NCBI RefSeq assembly: GCF_000226095.1
Contig: NC_016478.1
Coordinates: forward strand, 1,106,001 to 1,170,000
Direction: 5' to 3'
DNA length: 64,000 nucleotides
DNA from: Thermothelomyces thermophilus ATCC 42464
Lineage: Eukaryota; Ascomycota; Sordariomycetes; Sordariales; Chaetomiaceae
Below, piece after piece: positions 1-10,845 of this stretch. The notes beneath the pieces are model-generated. The model was not told the DNA's origin and did not search any database. It was given only the letters and a program-made list of their open reading frames with translations. Every line of letters starts with the position of its first letter. Position 1 is the stretch's first letter. The translations under genes were made by a program, and so were the position numbers.

Positions 1-31
1 GATTGGGAGTCATTGACTCGGTGGGCCGCAG

Positions 32-575
32 TGGAAGCCGAAGCTTAATGCCTGCCTACACGACCAGTTCATCTTCGTGCTCGGTCTCAAGCGCGACCTA
101 CGTCCGGCCTTTCCGGCGCTGAACCTCTCATTCCTGCCAACCGCGGAGCCGGCTACGGCCGAGATGGTAAGTCCCGCCTAGCTGCAAAATTTTTTTTGGG
201 ACACATCAATCGTGAGATGATTCATAATTATTGTTTCATCCCTTCGTACTTCTCCTCTTCCGTTTTGCACATTTCCTTCACACATTTCCCTTCTCCTTAC
301 CCACAATGGCCCTGACTAACGCCGGCGGCGTCCAGGGGCAACAGGTGGCTGCCGAGGTCGACGCCAGTGCTTACGGCGAGTGCTCTGCCCGGACCGACGA
401 CAACGTCCAAGGCGCGTGGGAGGGCTTCATTAACCACGTGCTTGTCAGCCTCGACGAGCGCAGCAGGGGCAGCGCGAGCGGGCGCAGGAGGAAGCGCGGC
501 GGAACGGCGGTCGCCAGGTTCCTCGACAGGTACGGCGTGGGCAGGTTCGGAAGGGAGAGGTACCAGCTCATGTAA
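32..575 (+). CDS. 3' part of an unrecognised gene (partial at left edge)
   Basis: A two-exon reading can be built at the window edge. An acceptor at 29-31 opens an exon 32-166 (WKPKLNACLHDQ... to ...TAEM) that ends on a GTAAGT donor. The next exon, 336-575, follows a textbook CTGACTAAC branch site and a CAG acceptor, stays in frame, and ends in TAA. The encoded tail contains a basic stretch (SGRRRKRGG) and ends GRERYQLM. I do not recognise the family and assign no function. Upstream exons lie outside the window. A separate short ORF opening at 231 upstream of the acceptor is less likely to be a real start because the intron model explains the frame better. Confidence 0.4.
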
Positions 576-1353
576 AGCCGCCCAATGCCTCAAGTGTCTC
601 CCGTTTTTTGTTCCCTCCTGTCTGTCTCTCCATCCCTTTTTTGTTTTTTTTTTTTTTTTTACCACATCCTCCTGCTCGAAACAATATTTGCTCGACAGCA
701 TGGCTTTCGTCCTTTCGTCTACTTTTGTCCGCTCAGTTTACTGTGGGACTTCTCAGGCAAGCTACATTTTTGTAGTGAGGGAATAAGGAGCGGGTATGGA
801 GCACTGGAACACGAAGAAGGGGTGATGAGATGAGGTTATGAGATGATACCGCAAATGGCAGTGTGGGAAGGAGCGCTAAGGATGGTGTGATTAGTTTCCT
901 GAAAAAAAAGACACCAACTGAATTCAGATCTCGTTGCAGTGTCGTTCGTTTTGTTGCATACTACCGCCCTGAGAAATGCATGCCAAGGGCTCCAATGTGG
1001 GCACCTCTGGGGAAGCTCCAAGAACTGTTCTTGGCTGCGACAGCAGGCGATCCAATCATGCAGCCCATGAGCAGAACCGACCTGCTCCTTAAACTCTGGC
1101 AATCATCCAACCTCATGCCGATCCCGCCGACTTGATCGACTGCGTGCGCATCTTAAATTCCTCAGGCCGATGTTGACGTCATATTGAGCAGTTGCACGAT
1201 TCCAAAACAAGGAAAAATAAAAAAATATCTATGTATGACTGCTAGCATTTCGCTCAGAACTCCTCTTCTTGGGCCACTCTGAACCTTTTTTGGCCTGGCC
1301 CCATCATTTTATAGCATCGTACCGGAATCGACGGCGCATGGCCCGTATCCGTC
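576..1353. other. intergenic region upstream of dsc3
   Basis: About 780 bp between the left-edge gene and dsc3. It holds a T-run near 643-660 and an A-run at 901-908. Short ORFs on both strands have no recognisable features. It presumably contains the terminator of the first gene and the dsc3 promoter. Confidence 0.6.
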
Positions 1354-2595
1354 ATGAGCGGTGCAAAGAGCGGTAGCTCCGCTCGGGCGAGCTCTTCGTC
1401 CTCCTCTCCTCCGACCAAACCTCCCCAAGACGGCCGACCTCGGGTCTCACGCACTCCGCCCGCCCTGCTCTTCCCGCCCGCTCCCCCGCCCCTCCACATC
1501 ACCGTCCGCTTCAGCATCGCCCTGCCCGACATACAACTCGAAATCCCTTCGCCGCAACAGACGACCGTGGTTGCGCTCAAACATCTCATCCGCCGCCGCC
1601 TGGCCGCCGACGCCGACGCCGAAGCGGAAGCGGAAGCGAGCGACAAGGAGGACGACGGCGATGCGCCAGGCGCGCAAACCCCCTCCCCGGCAGCGCAGGC
1701 CTCCCGCGCCCGCCTCCGCTTCATCCACAACGGCCGCATTCTCCCGGACCCCGCCGTCCTCAGCGCCGTCCTCAAGGCGCCCCCGCCACCACCGCTCTCC
1801 CACCATCCCGACCCCAAGGGCAAGTCCCCGGCAGGCGCCCACCACCAACAGCAGCGCGTCTTTATCAACTGCAGCATCGGCGATCCCCTCCCGGAAGTCG
1901 ACATCGCCGCCGAGGCCGAGGCCGCGACCGCCCCGGGGATCACCACCACCACCACCACCACCACCACCACCACCACGCCGAAGCTCTCGGTGACGACCAC
2001 CGGCCTCGACCGCCACCCCCAGCACGAGCAGCAGAACCCCTCGGAAGCCGGCGAGTCGGGGTCGGGGTCGGGGTTGAGATCGAGGCCGAGACCGCAGCAG
2101 CAGCAGCAGCAGCCGGCGGGCTTCGACCGCCTCCTCCAGGCCGGCCTCACCCCGGCCGAGATCGCCACCCTCCGCTCCCACTTCCGCGCCATCCACACCG
2201 CCCGCTTCACCCCGGACACCATGCCCTCCCCCGACACCCTCCGCTCCATGGAGGACGCCTGGCTGGACGGCGGCGGGTTCCAGCGGCTGCCACCAACCGC
2301 CGATTCGTCCAATGGCTATTATTACGGTGGTGGTGGTGGTGGTGGTGGTGGTGGTGGTGGGGAAGCGGGCGAGGGCGGGGATGCCGACGGGGTGGAGGAC
2401 GCGTTTGCGGTGAGCGCCGTCGCCGGGCCCCTGATCCAGGGGATGCTGATCGGGTTCATGTTCCCCCTGGGGGTCATCGGCTGGCTTGGCAAGGAGGACG
2501 GTCTGTGGTCGGAGTCGATGCAGGCCTTTGTCATCCTGGGCGTCTTGCTGAGCGTCTCGGTCGGGCTGGTGAGGGCGTTGACGGGCGAGGGGTGA
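1354..2595 (+). CDS. dsc3: DSC E3 ubiquitin ligase complex subunit 3 (DUF2407 ubiquitin-like protein)
   Basis: Single-exon gene of 413 aa. In fungi the Golgi/ER Dsc E3 ligase ubiquitinates membrane substrates and, in several species, supports SREBP cleavage. Dsc3 carries a ubiquitin-like domain and membrane anchors. Here the N-terminal region (about residues 47-175, from LHITVRFSIALPDIQL) matches the DUF2407 ubiquitin-like fold. A second conserved block starts around PAGFDRLLQAGLTPAEIATL and runs into two hydrophobic C-terminal segments (AGPLIQGMLIGFMFPLGVIG and FVILGVLLSVSVGLV), consistent with a tail-anchored hairpin. Poly-Thr (CAC repeat, 1941-1976), poly-Gln and poly-Gly (GGT repeat, about 2326-2358) tracts interrupt the linkers. 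A possible AATAAA poly(A) signal lies at 2707-2712. The start is the first ATG of the frame. Family assignment is strong; the precise substrates are not visible from sequence. Confidence 0.85.
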   Translation: MSGAKSGSSARASSSSSSPPTKPPQDGRPRVSRTPPALLFPPAPPPLHITVRFSIALPDIQLEIPSPQQTTVVALKHLIRRRLAADADAEAEAEASDKEDDGDAPGAQTPSPAAQASRARLRFIHNGRILPDPAVLSAVLKAPPPPPLSHHPDPKGKSPAGAHHQQQRVFINCSIGDPLPEVDIAAEAEAATAPGITTTTTTTTTTTTPKLSVTTTGLDRHPQHEQQNPSEAGESGSGSGLRSRPRPQQQQQQPAGFDRLLQAGLTPAEIATLRSHFRAIHTARFTPDTMPSPDTLRSMEDAWLDGGGFQRLPPTADSSNGYYYGGGGGGGGGGGGEAGEGGDADGVEDAFAVSAVAGPLIQGMLIGFMFPLGVIGWLGKEDGLWSESMQAFVILGVLLSVSVGLVRALTGEG

Positions 2596-3214
2596 GAAGA
2601 GCTGCCGCACACGTACGTTGGTTGCTTGCCTGCCGGTCTCCTGAAGCGCATTTAATTACCGTTGTGGTATGATGTGGGCCAGAAGAAAAGGTGGAAAAAC
2701 AAATGTAATAAACAGGTGGGTGTTTGCTGTGTTTGTGTGTTTGTCTGCGTATGATGGATTACATGTTCTCCAAGAGGGTTTGGTTGGGCTGTTAGCGGTT
2801 TTGTTTTACGATGATACCCCTGATATCATAATAGCAAGCGGATTGGAACAATAACAGGATGGGAGATGGCGCGCTGTCCAGCGGCCGTGTTGATTCCGAA
2901 GAGCCATCCCGAGAAGGATCAAGACCGGGGGCAGGCGAGAAGAATGCACCACCACTTTGACGTGGCCGAGCAAGGGGTGTCATTCAATCCCCCCCTTCCA
3001 CCCTTCCCCCGCGCAGCTCAGCTAGAGAGCTTCCCTACCTATCTCTCTCTCTCTCTCTCCCGGCCCCGACACCGTCACGGCCAGCATGAATCCTACAGCT
3101 GCCTACAAGTATCTATCTGACATGAAACAATACCGTAAAAAGTCCATGGTATTCTCGTCTTCGTCCCAACCGCAACCCCCCAACCCCCCCGAACGCCAAA
3201 CCGAATGCAAAATG

Positions 3215-3278
<64 letters not shown>

Positions 3279-3315
3279 CCGCTGCCAAGCACCTCTTTTT
3301 TCTTTTTCCCCGCTT
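2596..3315. other. convergent 3' intergenic region dsc3/mtr4
   Basis: 720 bp between two converging genes. It holds a possible poly(A) signal (2707), a short CT repeat (about 3042-3060) and a 60-A homopolymer (listed separately). No gene is supported. Confidence 0.6.
3215..3274. repeat. 60-bp poly(A) homopolymer
   Basis: An uninterrupted run of 60 A lies 42 bp beyond the mtr4 stop codon, so on the mtr4 strand it reads as poly(T) in the presumed 3' UTR or terminator. It is followed by GAGG, a 13-nt loop, then CCTC and six T, so the right end can fold into an A/T-extended hairpin. Homopolymer length is prone to sequencing error. Confidence 0.9.
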
Positions 3316-6300
3316 TTACAGGTACAGGCTGTTGAACGACACGATATCCCTCCGGATCTTGGACAGGCTCAGCTCAAATTTCTCCTTGAGCTCCTCGCTG
3401 CCCATAACCTTGGCCGCCTCGGCCATCTGTCGCAGCAGCTCCTCGAGCCGGCGGAACAGCCGGATCAGCGAGCCCTCGTATGCGTTGGTCATTTTGCTAC
3501 ACATGCGGGTTAGTCATCATCATCATCATCAGAATGCGAAGCGAAAGGGTGTAAAGAAGGACGAAGAGAAGAAGGAAAAAAAAACATACCAAATCTCGGC
3601 AAAGGGTTTGCCGTTAGCCCATGCGAGCACGGTCTCCATCAGCTGCCACTTGAGGCTCTGCACGTACTCGTCCTCGTTCACCTCGAGCTTGCTCTCGGCG
3701 CTGACCTTGGCAATGATGCGCGCCTGGGCCTGGATCTCGCGGAAGGGCTTGGCCAGCTCCTCCTTGAGCGCGGCCGTCTCGACCTTTTCGTCGAAGATGA
3801 AGACGCTCAGGACGGAGGCGCACAGCTCGGGCGAGAGCTCGTTGAAGAAGCGGTTGAAGAGCAGCTCGGCCAGCAGCAGCTCGTGGCCCTCGGTCGACGA
3901 GATCTCGCAGGCGACGCGCGCCTTCATCTGGACCACCTCGGCCTCGTTGATGAAGCCGAGCCGGCGGAGGACGCGCTTGCGCGACTTGAGCTCGTCCATC
4001 TGCGCGATGCTGTGCGCCTTCATGATCGCCCGCTTCTTCTCCTTGATCTTCTCGCCCAGCGCCAGCTTGGTCTCGAGCTTCTGCCAGAGCTCGTCCAGGA
4101 GGGGCGAGTTGTGCAGCGGGCTGGCGATCAGGCGGGACTCGAGCACCTCGATCTTGCGGAGGAGCTTCTTGAACGACTCGTCCGTGATGCCCATGTTCTC
4201 GAGCGGGTCGACGACCGGCAGGCCGTCGGGGAACCGCCGCTTGGCCTCCTCCAACATCATGCCCGCCCTGTCGCGCTCGTCCCTGGACGAGAGCTGCTTC
4301 CCGACGTGCAGCCGGAGCGAGCCGAGGGCCTTGACGCAGCTGAGAAGGCACGGGACGACTTCCCACCGCCCCCTCTCGCCCGCCTTGGCCGGGTAGATGC
4401 CCTCGGGCACCGCGGCGTCCCCCCTGAGGGCGGTGTCGCCGTTGAGGTCGGGGCTCTCCGCGCTGTCGTCGGACGAGATCTTGAGCAGCACGTCGATGAA
4501 GTACGCCTCCTGCGGCGGATAATCCGGCTCCCCCATCTTGGGCGCTTTGCGCGCCTTGAAGTCCAGCACCACGCCCCAGCCGTAGTATGTCCCCTTGGGT
4601 GTCTCGATCTCGACCGGCCGGCCGCTCTTCATGTACTTGAGGCAGTAGGTCGGGTGCTGCATCACGGCGATCATATCCTTCTGATAGCCTTCCAGCTGCT
4701 GGCGGATGCTCCGGTAATCCTTGATGGCAGCCTCGTCGGGGATGATCATGCTGTCCCGCTCCTGTTGCAGGTTGGCGAGCTCCCGCTCGAGCTGCGGCAC
4801 GCTGGAGGCCGTCTGGAACTGGAAGAAGCAGCGCTCGAGCATGAACTCGGGCGAGATGGCCTCGATACGCAGCAGGTTCAGAATCATGTTGTAGCCGAGG
4901 TGGAAGGCCGAGTTGAGCCGGTCCTGCTGGCCGACGACGACGCTCCTCGCCACGTCGGGCTCGAGCTTGTCGTCCACCATCATGATGACGATACCCCGGT
5001 CATCGAGACCACGACGGCCGGCTCGGCCTGCCATCTGGATGTATTCGGACGACGTCAGCGGCCGCCGCTGGACTCCGTCCCATTTTGTGACCTGGGTGAA
5101 GACGACGGTCCTCGCGGGCATGTTGAGGCCAATCGAGAAGGTCTCGGTTGCAAACAAGACCTTGATCAGGCCTTCTTGGAAGAGAATCTCGATGGTCTCC
5201 TTCAAAATGGGCAGCAAGCCGGAGTGGTGGACGCCGATACCTTTGCGCAGCAGGGGGAGGATGTTTGATATCTGAGGCAAGCTCCTATCCTCGTCGGACA
5301 GCTGCTGCAGCGCGTTCTCGAAGACCTTTTCGACCATCTGCTCCTCGTCTGGCGCGTTGAACTTCATATTGGACGTCTTGAGCGCCAGCTGCTCGCATTC
5401 GCGCTTGGCAAAGTTGAAGACGATGACGGGCTGGAAGCTCCTCTTGATGATCATCTTGATGACCCTCTCGATGTCGGATTTCTCGTCCGGCGCCTCGCCT
5501 CCCTTGTTCGTCTTCTTGTTCTTGCCTCGGCCCTTCTGCTTGGCGCTCCAGTCGGCCGGGTCGGACCCCTTCTTGCTCTCGATGGCGGCCATGGCCTCGT
5601 TGAAATTATGCTCCTTGAAGTTGCCCTTCTCATCCACGATGAGGTAGATGCCTTTTGTTCCGGCCGGGAAGAAGTAGTTCTGCAGAGGCGTGGGCCGGAA
5701 ATCGGTGTAGACGACGTGGCATGCCTGGCGGTGGATCTTGGCGATCCATTCGGCGAACTGGAAGGCGTTGGGAATGGTGGCGGACAAGAAGACGTACCGG
5801 ACCTTGTCCGGGAGCAGGATGATGGTCTCCTCCCAGACGACGCCGCGGGTCTTGTCGCGCATGTAGTGGATCTCGTCGAAGATGACCCAGGCGACCTCGC
5901 GCATGATCTCGGAGCCACGGTAGAGCATGGACCGCAGAATCTCGGTAGTCATGACGAGACAGCTAGCCGTCGGGTTGATGGTGACGTCGCCCGTCATCAG
6001 GCCCACGTCGCCAAATTCGGCCTGGAAGTCGCGGTACTTTTGGTTGCTGAGCGCCTTGATGGGGCTGGTGTAGATGACCCGCTGGTTCTTCTTGAGGCAT
6101 TGCGCAATTGCGTATTCGGCAACGACCGTCTTGCCGGCGCTGGTGTGCGCCGAGACGAGCACGCTCTCCTCGCGTTCGATGGAGGCGACGGACAGCGCCT
6201 GGAAGGGGTCGAGCTTGAAGGGGTATGTCCTGGCCGGTTCCGCAGGTGGCTTGTGCTCCGAGAGGGGAATGTACTCGTAGTCGAGGTCGGGCGGCAGGGC

Positions 6301-6654
6301 GACCTGATGCTGGATGTTGTGGGACAGGACGAGCGAGCCTTGGTCGGTCGATGGTGCGAAGCCTTGCGCCGCGTTGACCTCTCTCGACTCGGCCGTCTCG
6401 AACGTGTCGGTCATGATCGGCTCGGCCTCGTCCTCCTTCTTCCGTCGCTTGCTCTCGCTCGGGCCCTGCCCATCCCCATATGGTTGCTCATCGGCGGCAT
6501 TGGCCGTATCTTCGTCCTTGACTGCCGTCTGGTCGCCGTTTTTGGTGCCGTTGCCGACGCCGTCGGTCATTTCGACATCGGCGTCGGCATCGGCGTCGGC
6601 CTTGCGCTTGGAGGCGCGAGGTTGCTCCTCGAACACGGCAAAGAGGTCATCCAT
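3316..6654 (-). CDS. mtr4: exosome-associated Ski2-like RNA helicase Mtr4 (FRH in Neurospora)
   Basis: Two exons, complement(3316-3496, 3590-6654), encode 1081 aa, close to yeast Mtr4 (1073 aa). The intron (3497-3589) splits a Cys codon and restores the conserved end FAEICKMTNAYEGSLIR. Mtr4 is the 3'-5' RNA helicase of TRAMP and related complexes that feeds RNA to the nuclear exosome; the Neurospora orthologue FRH also serves the circadian clock protein FRQ. Visible motifs: Walker A SAHTSAGKTVVAEY, DEIH box VIFDEIHYMRD, motif III FLSATIPNAFQF, motif VI MAGRAGRRGLDDRG, an arch/KOW segment around YYGWGVVLDFKARK, and the C-terminal DSH domain ending in FNSLYL. The start was set at MDDLFAVFEEQ, just before an acidic low-complexity region; an in-frame extension to 6786 exists but looks non-conserved. 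It is divergent from tsc13. Confidence 0.95.
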
Positions 6655-7242
6655 CCTCCAGGCTGGTCGACAATCCTGCGGGTTGGGGTTGTCGGAATGG
6701 ATAGACCGCAAGCAGAGTGCGCGCTCAGTTTGGGCGAATTCGCTCCGACACGGCAGGAGTGGGAGGGTTCGAAGTGCTAACATCAAGAAAAAAGTCGTCG
6801 CGGGCCTAAAGTTCCCCGCTTTCTGCCAGATACTGACCCACCAAGTTGCGGGCCAAACAAAGGCGGTGGGAGACCGGGCAACGATTACCTAAGCAACATC
6901 AACTGCTTTCTGATGCCAAAAGTTAGTTACTTGGTAACTACGGAGTACTCCGTTCATTGATAGCAGCACGGCTTTGGGATATCCATGCCCGCCGCTCCGG
7001 AGGCCGTGGAGCCCGGTCCGCAGGCTTGTGGGTCAATTGAGGGCCGATCCGAGGCAACAAGGGGACCCACATCTCAGAAAATGTTGAGTACATCGTAAAC
7101 AACTTGGAGTTTGCTGGTTTCCTCCCATCTCCGAACCGTGAAAAAGCAGTATTTGTCCGGCTCTTCCGACGCCTGCTTTCCCACGCTGCGCGTCAATTGA
7201 AACCAACCAAGCGCAAGCACACCACACTGCCTTCTTGTCGCG
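6655..7242. promoter_or_regulatory. divergent promoter region mtr4/tsc13
   Basis: 588 bp between two divergently transcribed genes. It contains a perfect 14-bp palindrome ACGGAGTACTCCGT at 6940-6953, preceded by a GTTAC-TTG-GTAAC inverted repeat. These are candidate protein-binding or structural elements; no factor can be named. Confidence 0.45.
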
Positions 7243-8260
7243 ATGTCGACCAAATTGACGCTCAAGGTCGGCAACCGGGCGCCGAAGAAGCCCATCCGGA
7301 AGCTTCCGTCTTCGATCGAGCTGCCCCACGATGCCACCGTCGAGGACGCCAAGAAGGCGATTGCCCGCGAGTCGAGCGTCAAGGACTTCAACCGCCTCGG
7401 TCTCTACGACCCTGTGTCCAAGCAGTTCCTGAAGAATCGCAGAGCTCTCCTCCGGGATGAAGCCGGCGTCGTCAAGGCGGGCGAGTTGCTTGTCAAAGAT
7501 CTGGGTATGGCTAGCCCGCTGCAAAAGGTTGTAACCTTGAGAGAGGACCAGCAAGTCCTGACGAGTTACAGGCCCCCAGGTTGCATGGCGCACCGTCTAC
7601 GTTATCGAGTACTTCGGTCCGATCATCTTCCACGTCCTGATCCCGTTCCTTCGCCCGTACATCTACGGCATCCTGCCCTTTGTCGACAAGGCCGCGGCCG
7701 AGGCGCCCATGGCGCAGGTGCAATGGCTGCTCTGCGCCCTGTTCCACCTGCACTTCCTGAAGCGCGAGTACGAGACCATCTTTGTGCACAAGTTCTCGGC
7801 CAACACGATGCCGGCCCGCAACATTGTCCGCAACTCGGCCTTCTACTGGCTCATGGCCGGCCTGCTCTGCTCGCTCGACATCTACGCCCCGAACAGCCTG
7901 GCCGCCCGCGACGAGCTAACCCTCCTCGACTACGTCGGTCTCGCCGTGTTTACCATTGGCGAGGCGTGCAACTGGATCGTGCACCAGCACCTGGCGAGCC
8001 TGCGGAAGCCCGGCGGTACGGAGAAGGGGATTCCGAACTGCATCGGCAGCAACCTCGTCACCAGCCCCAACTACATGTTTGAGGTTCTGGCCTGGGTCGG
8101 CGTCATCCTGATCAGCCGCAGCTGGGCCGTGGTGCTGTTCATCTGCACGGGCATCATCTACATGCGCAGCTGGTCGCGCGACAAGGAGAAGGCGCTGCGC
8201 GAGGCGTTTGGCGACCGCTACAAGAAGAAGCGGTACACCATGCTGCCGGGGTTGATCTGA
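7243..8260 (+). CDS. tsc13: very-long-chain enoyl-CoA reductase Tsc13
   Basis: Exons 7243-7504 and 7572-8260 give 316 aa (yeast Tsc13 has 310). The enzyme catalyses the last step of the ER fatty-acid elongation cycle, reducing trans-2-enoyl-CoA with NADPH, and feeds sphingolipid synthesis. The N-terminal roughly 85 residues form the family's ubiquitin-like region. The second exon carries several hydrophobic membrane segments, the signature KREYETIFVHKFSANTMP followed by RNIVRNSAFYW, and the steroid 5-alpha-reductase-type C-terminal domain ending in a basic tail KKKRYTMLPGLI. The 67-nt intron splits a Gly codon (GG|C). The start ATG sits in a GTCGCGATG context and begins MSTKLTLKVG. Family assignment is firm. 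Confidence 0.93.
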
Positions 8261-8598
8261 GTTGCCCCCCGGGGGCTTGAGATGGAAGGGGACTCTCGGT
8301 CGTGTGTACGTGTACGATAGGGCGCCGGGATTGCCGTAGCGGGATGCCCGGCTGAACTGAATGGTATTGATGGCATAGTAAGATGACTGTACGTTAACAG
8401 GACTGGGAATTCAAAGGAGGGGCCAATGATTGTCACCATAAGTTTATACTGTCTTGAACCAACCCTTTGGCTGGACCAGGAAACCACTCCCGTCCCTCGG
8501 AACCTCATTCGTCCATTTTTTTTCTTTTCTTTTTCTTTCTTTTCCTTTCCTTTCTTTTTTTTTTCGTTTCATACTTCAACCGTTATACTCTGTCTCGG
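8261..8598. other. convergent intergenic region with pyrimidine-rich tract
   Basis: 338 bp between tsc13 and the converging BLOC-1 subunit 1 gene. A T-rich tract with scattered C (about 8515-8567) is the only notable structure; on the minus strand it is an A-rich 3' region. No gene is seen. Confidence 0.6.
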
Positions 8599-9786
8599 TT
8601 ATCCGAACGGCGGCGACGCAGGCAACGGCACCGTCTCGGGCCCATCTGCCATTGTCACATCGCCCTCTGCGACGTCTTTAACTTTCTTCTTTCCTTTCCC
8701 TTTCGCTTTCCCTTTCCCTTTCCCTTTCCCGCTCCCTTCCTCACCTTCCTCCTCTGCCTCCTCGCCATCCTCCCTCTCCCTCTCCCCCTCCCCCCACTCA
8801 CTACTCCTACTCCCACCTTCGCTCCCATCTCCGCTCTCGCTTCCGGTCTCGCTCCCTTCCGTGGCCTCTTCGTTGTTGTTGTCGTTGACGAGGCGGAGGG
8901 TCTCCTCGAGGATGAGGAAGTCGCGCTCGAGCATCTCGGCCCAGTTCTGCACGTCGCCGACCTCCTTGACCCGGCGCGCGTGCGTCTCGGCCAGCCGGCC
9001 CAGCCGGTCGTTCTCGCGCCGCAGCGCCGCCGTCGCCCGCTCCACCTCCCGCTCCTGCCGCTCGATCGCCGCCCCGTTGGCGTGCAGCTGCGCCGCCCGC
9101 GTCGCCAGCTCCCGGTCCAGCAGGTTCCCGATCGACGCCAGCACCGCCGTCCGCGCCTGCGCCACCTGCTCCGCCTGCGGCGCGGGAGCCTGGCGGTGGT
9201 GGTAGCGGTGATGTTGGTGCTGGTGTTGCTGGTGCTGCTGGTGCCGTGACGGTGGTCGTGATGCGGAGGGCACGGTGGGTGCTGAGGTTGGTGGAGGCGG
9301 CGGCTGGGTTGTGATTGGGGCTGCTGCTGCCGTTGGGGCTGCGGATGTGCCGATGCGGGAGGACGAGCTCGGGAAAGTCCTGGCCGAGGTGGCGGATGCG
9401 GCAGTGGTAGTGGTGGTGGTAGTAGTAGTAGTGGTCGTGCTGGTGGTGGTTGTGGTGGTGGCGGTGCTGCCTGGTGCTACAAGAGGGGAGGTTATTGCAG
9501 TCCTAGTGGATGTAGACACAAAGACGGAGACGGAGGAGGCGGCGATCGAGGGGGTGCTAGAAGCGGAAACTGCAGTCCTCGGCTTCGCGGCCGTGGAGCC
9601 CGAGAGGAGAGATGAAAAGAGACTCAAGGGTCGTCGTCTCCTTGGCGGACCGCTAGATTGAACATCCTCGTCCGTGGACGATAGCGAGGAGGCGATGGCC
9701 GTTGTGTTGGTCACTGATGGCGCCACTGGCCGAGCAGGACCGATCGACGCCGGCGTGAGGCGAAAAGGCGCTGCCGGGGATGTCAT
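8599..9786 (-). CDS. GCN5L1/BLOC-1 subunit 1 domain protein with low-complexity arms
   Basis: Single exon, 395 aa from MTSPAAPFRL. The only conserved part lies around residues 210-310: APQAEQVAQARTAVLASIGN, then a coiled coil (RQEREVERATAALRRENDRL) and the diagnostic KEVGDVQNWAEMLERDFLIL, matching the GCN5L1/BLOC1S1 signature 'KEIGDVENWA'. BLOC-1 acts in endosomal sorting; fungal versions are poorly studied, so the role is inferred. The N-terminal half is Ser/Thr/Ala-rich with long Thr runs and a His/Gln patch. The C-terminus is acidic, then Lys/Gly-rich from CCCTTT-type repeats at about 8697-8731. The frame stays open upstream to 9924 but the start chosen begins the unstructured arm. The family call rests on one motif block. 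Confidence 0.7.
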   Translation of the reverse strand: MTSPAAPFRLTPASIGPARPVAPSVTNTTAIASSLSSTDEDVQSSGPPRRRRPLSLFSSLLSGSTAAKPRTAVSASSTPSIAASSVSVFVSTSTRTAITSPLVAPGSTATTTTTTSTTTTTTTTTTTTAASATSARTFPSSSSRIGTSAAPTAAAAPITTQPPPPPTSAPTVPSASRPPSRHQQHQQHQHQHHRYHHRQAPAPQAEQVAQARTAVLASIGNLLDRELATRAAQLHANGAAIERQEREVERATAALRRENDRLGRLAETHARRVKEVGDVQNWAEMLERDFLILEETLRLVNDNNNEEATEGSETGSESGDGSEGGSRSSEWGEGEREREDGEEAEEEGEEGSGKGKGKGKAKGKGKKKVKDVAEGDVTMADGPETVPLPASPPFG

Positions 9787-10577
9787 TTTATTGTTGTTTT
9801 CTGATGGCGTTATTTCGTTCTCTTGTGTTTCATTTATGTTGACGCCGTAATTAGTTATAAGATGAACCCAATTGAAGACTTGCACGAGCGGCTCGGGGCG
9901 AAATCGGATCTTGTATCTCACCACAAGACAATCGTGCCCTCTGCAAGATGGCGGGGGAGAGCCAATATATGTACGGATTACTGTACGAGTAACGGGTTAA
10001 TGCGGGGTGTGTAATCCGCAATCCATAGTTGCATCAACACACGACCAACCATGTGACGAGTTGGTGGTGCGCGGCTCTCAGGCGGCCGTTTCTGAAGTCC
10101 AAGCCCATATTGATACTTTGTGTAAGAATCAACTTGCCCTCATCAGGCGCTTCCACATTGTTCAGGACACATGCGCTTCTACTGACAGTAGTACAAGCCA
10201 TCACGGGCTGTTTAATCAACACACAAAATCACTAATATGCTTCCCATTGCAGCCCAGCCCAGCCAACTATGCATCCAACCTAGCAAAGACATTACGGATA
10301 TCCATCCCATGCAGCCAAAACCCCCCATGCCCCGACGCCATATGCCCCGACGCCATGCACCACTTTTGAGAGAGAAAGCGCTGGTACGAAAACCCCTCGC
10401 GCAGGAGTATTTCAGCCAACATATTCCAAAAAATGAAAATCACTTCCCAGTCCAACCCATCCCCATCCCATCCACCGGTATCATCACATCTCACAAGCCA
10501 TTCCACCCATTGGGAAGGCGGCTGGAGAAAGGGAAAAAAAAAGGGGGGGTGGGGGAGGAAAGAGTTGCCTCCCTTCC
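9787..10577. other. intergenic region between the BLOC-1 gene and SOG2-like gene
   Basis: 791 bp. It holds the promoter of the BLOC-1 subunit gene and the 3' end of the SOG2-like gene. A perfect 15-bp tandem duplication (ATGCCCCGACGCCAT, 10327-10356) and an A/G-rich stretch at 10533-10558 are visible. Several overlapping small ORFs lack coding character. Confidence 0.55.
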
Positions 10578-10811
10578 TTAGAACCCTCCGACCTTCATAT
10601 TCCCGCCCCCGTTCAACCGAAATGGTAGCGGCCCCAGGGGTCCGCCTCCCGGACTCAGCGCCGAGCTCGGCGTGACGACGCCGTCGTGCGACGACCCGAC
10701 GCTGCTCATCGAGTTCACGCTCGACGCGGTCAGGCTGGCCGTCGAGCTCGAGTTCATGGTCCCGCTCCGCGACGGCAGGGCGCTCCCAAACCCGCTGCCA
10801 CCACCGCCGCC

Positions 10812-10845
<34 letters not shown>

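Noticed and set aside
1254-2610. Two long minus-strand ORFs (352 and 387 codons) over dsc3
   Set aside because: They arise from trinucleotide repeats and GC bias; the translations are poly-Val, poly-Gly and Arg-rich.
3215-3274. Poly(A) tail of a retroposed LINE/SINE
   Set aside because: No element body, promoter boxes or target-site duplication seen beside the run.
3086-5268. Long plus-strand ORFs over mtr4, one containing a poly-Lys run from the A-homopolymer
   Set aside because: Antisense to a fully conserved helicase and without conserved features.
10007-10581. Overlapping small ORFs between the BLOC-1 subunit and SOG2-like genes
   Set aside because: No splice context, domain or coding character; probably non-coding.
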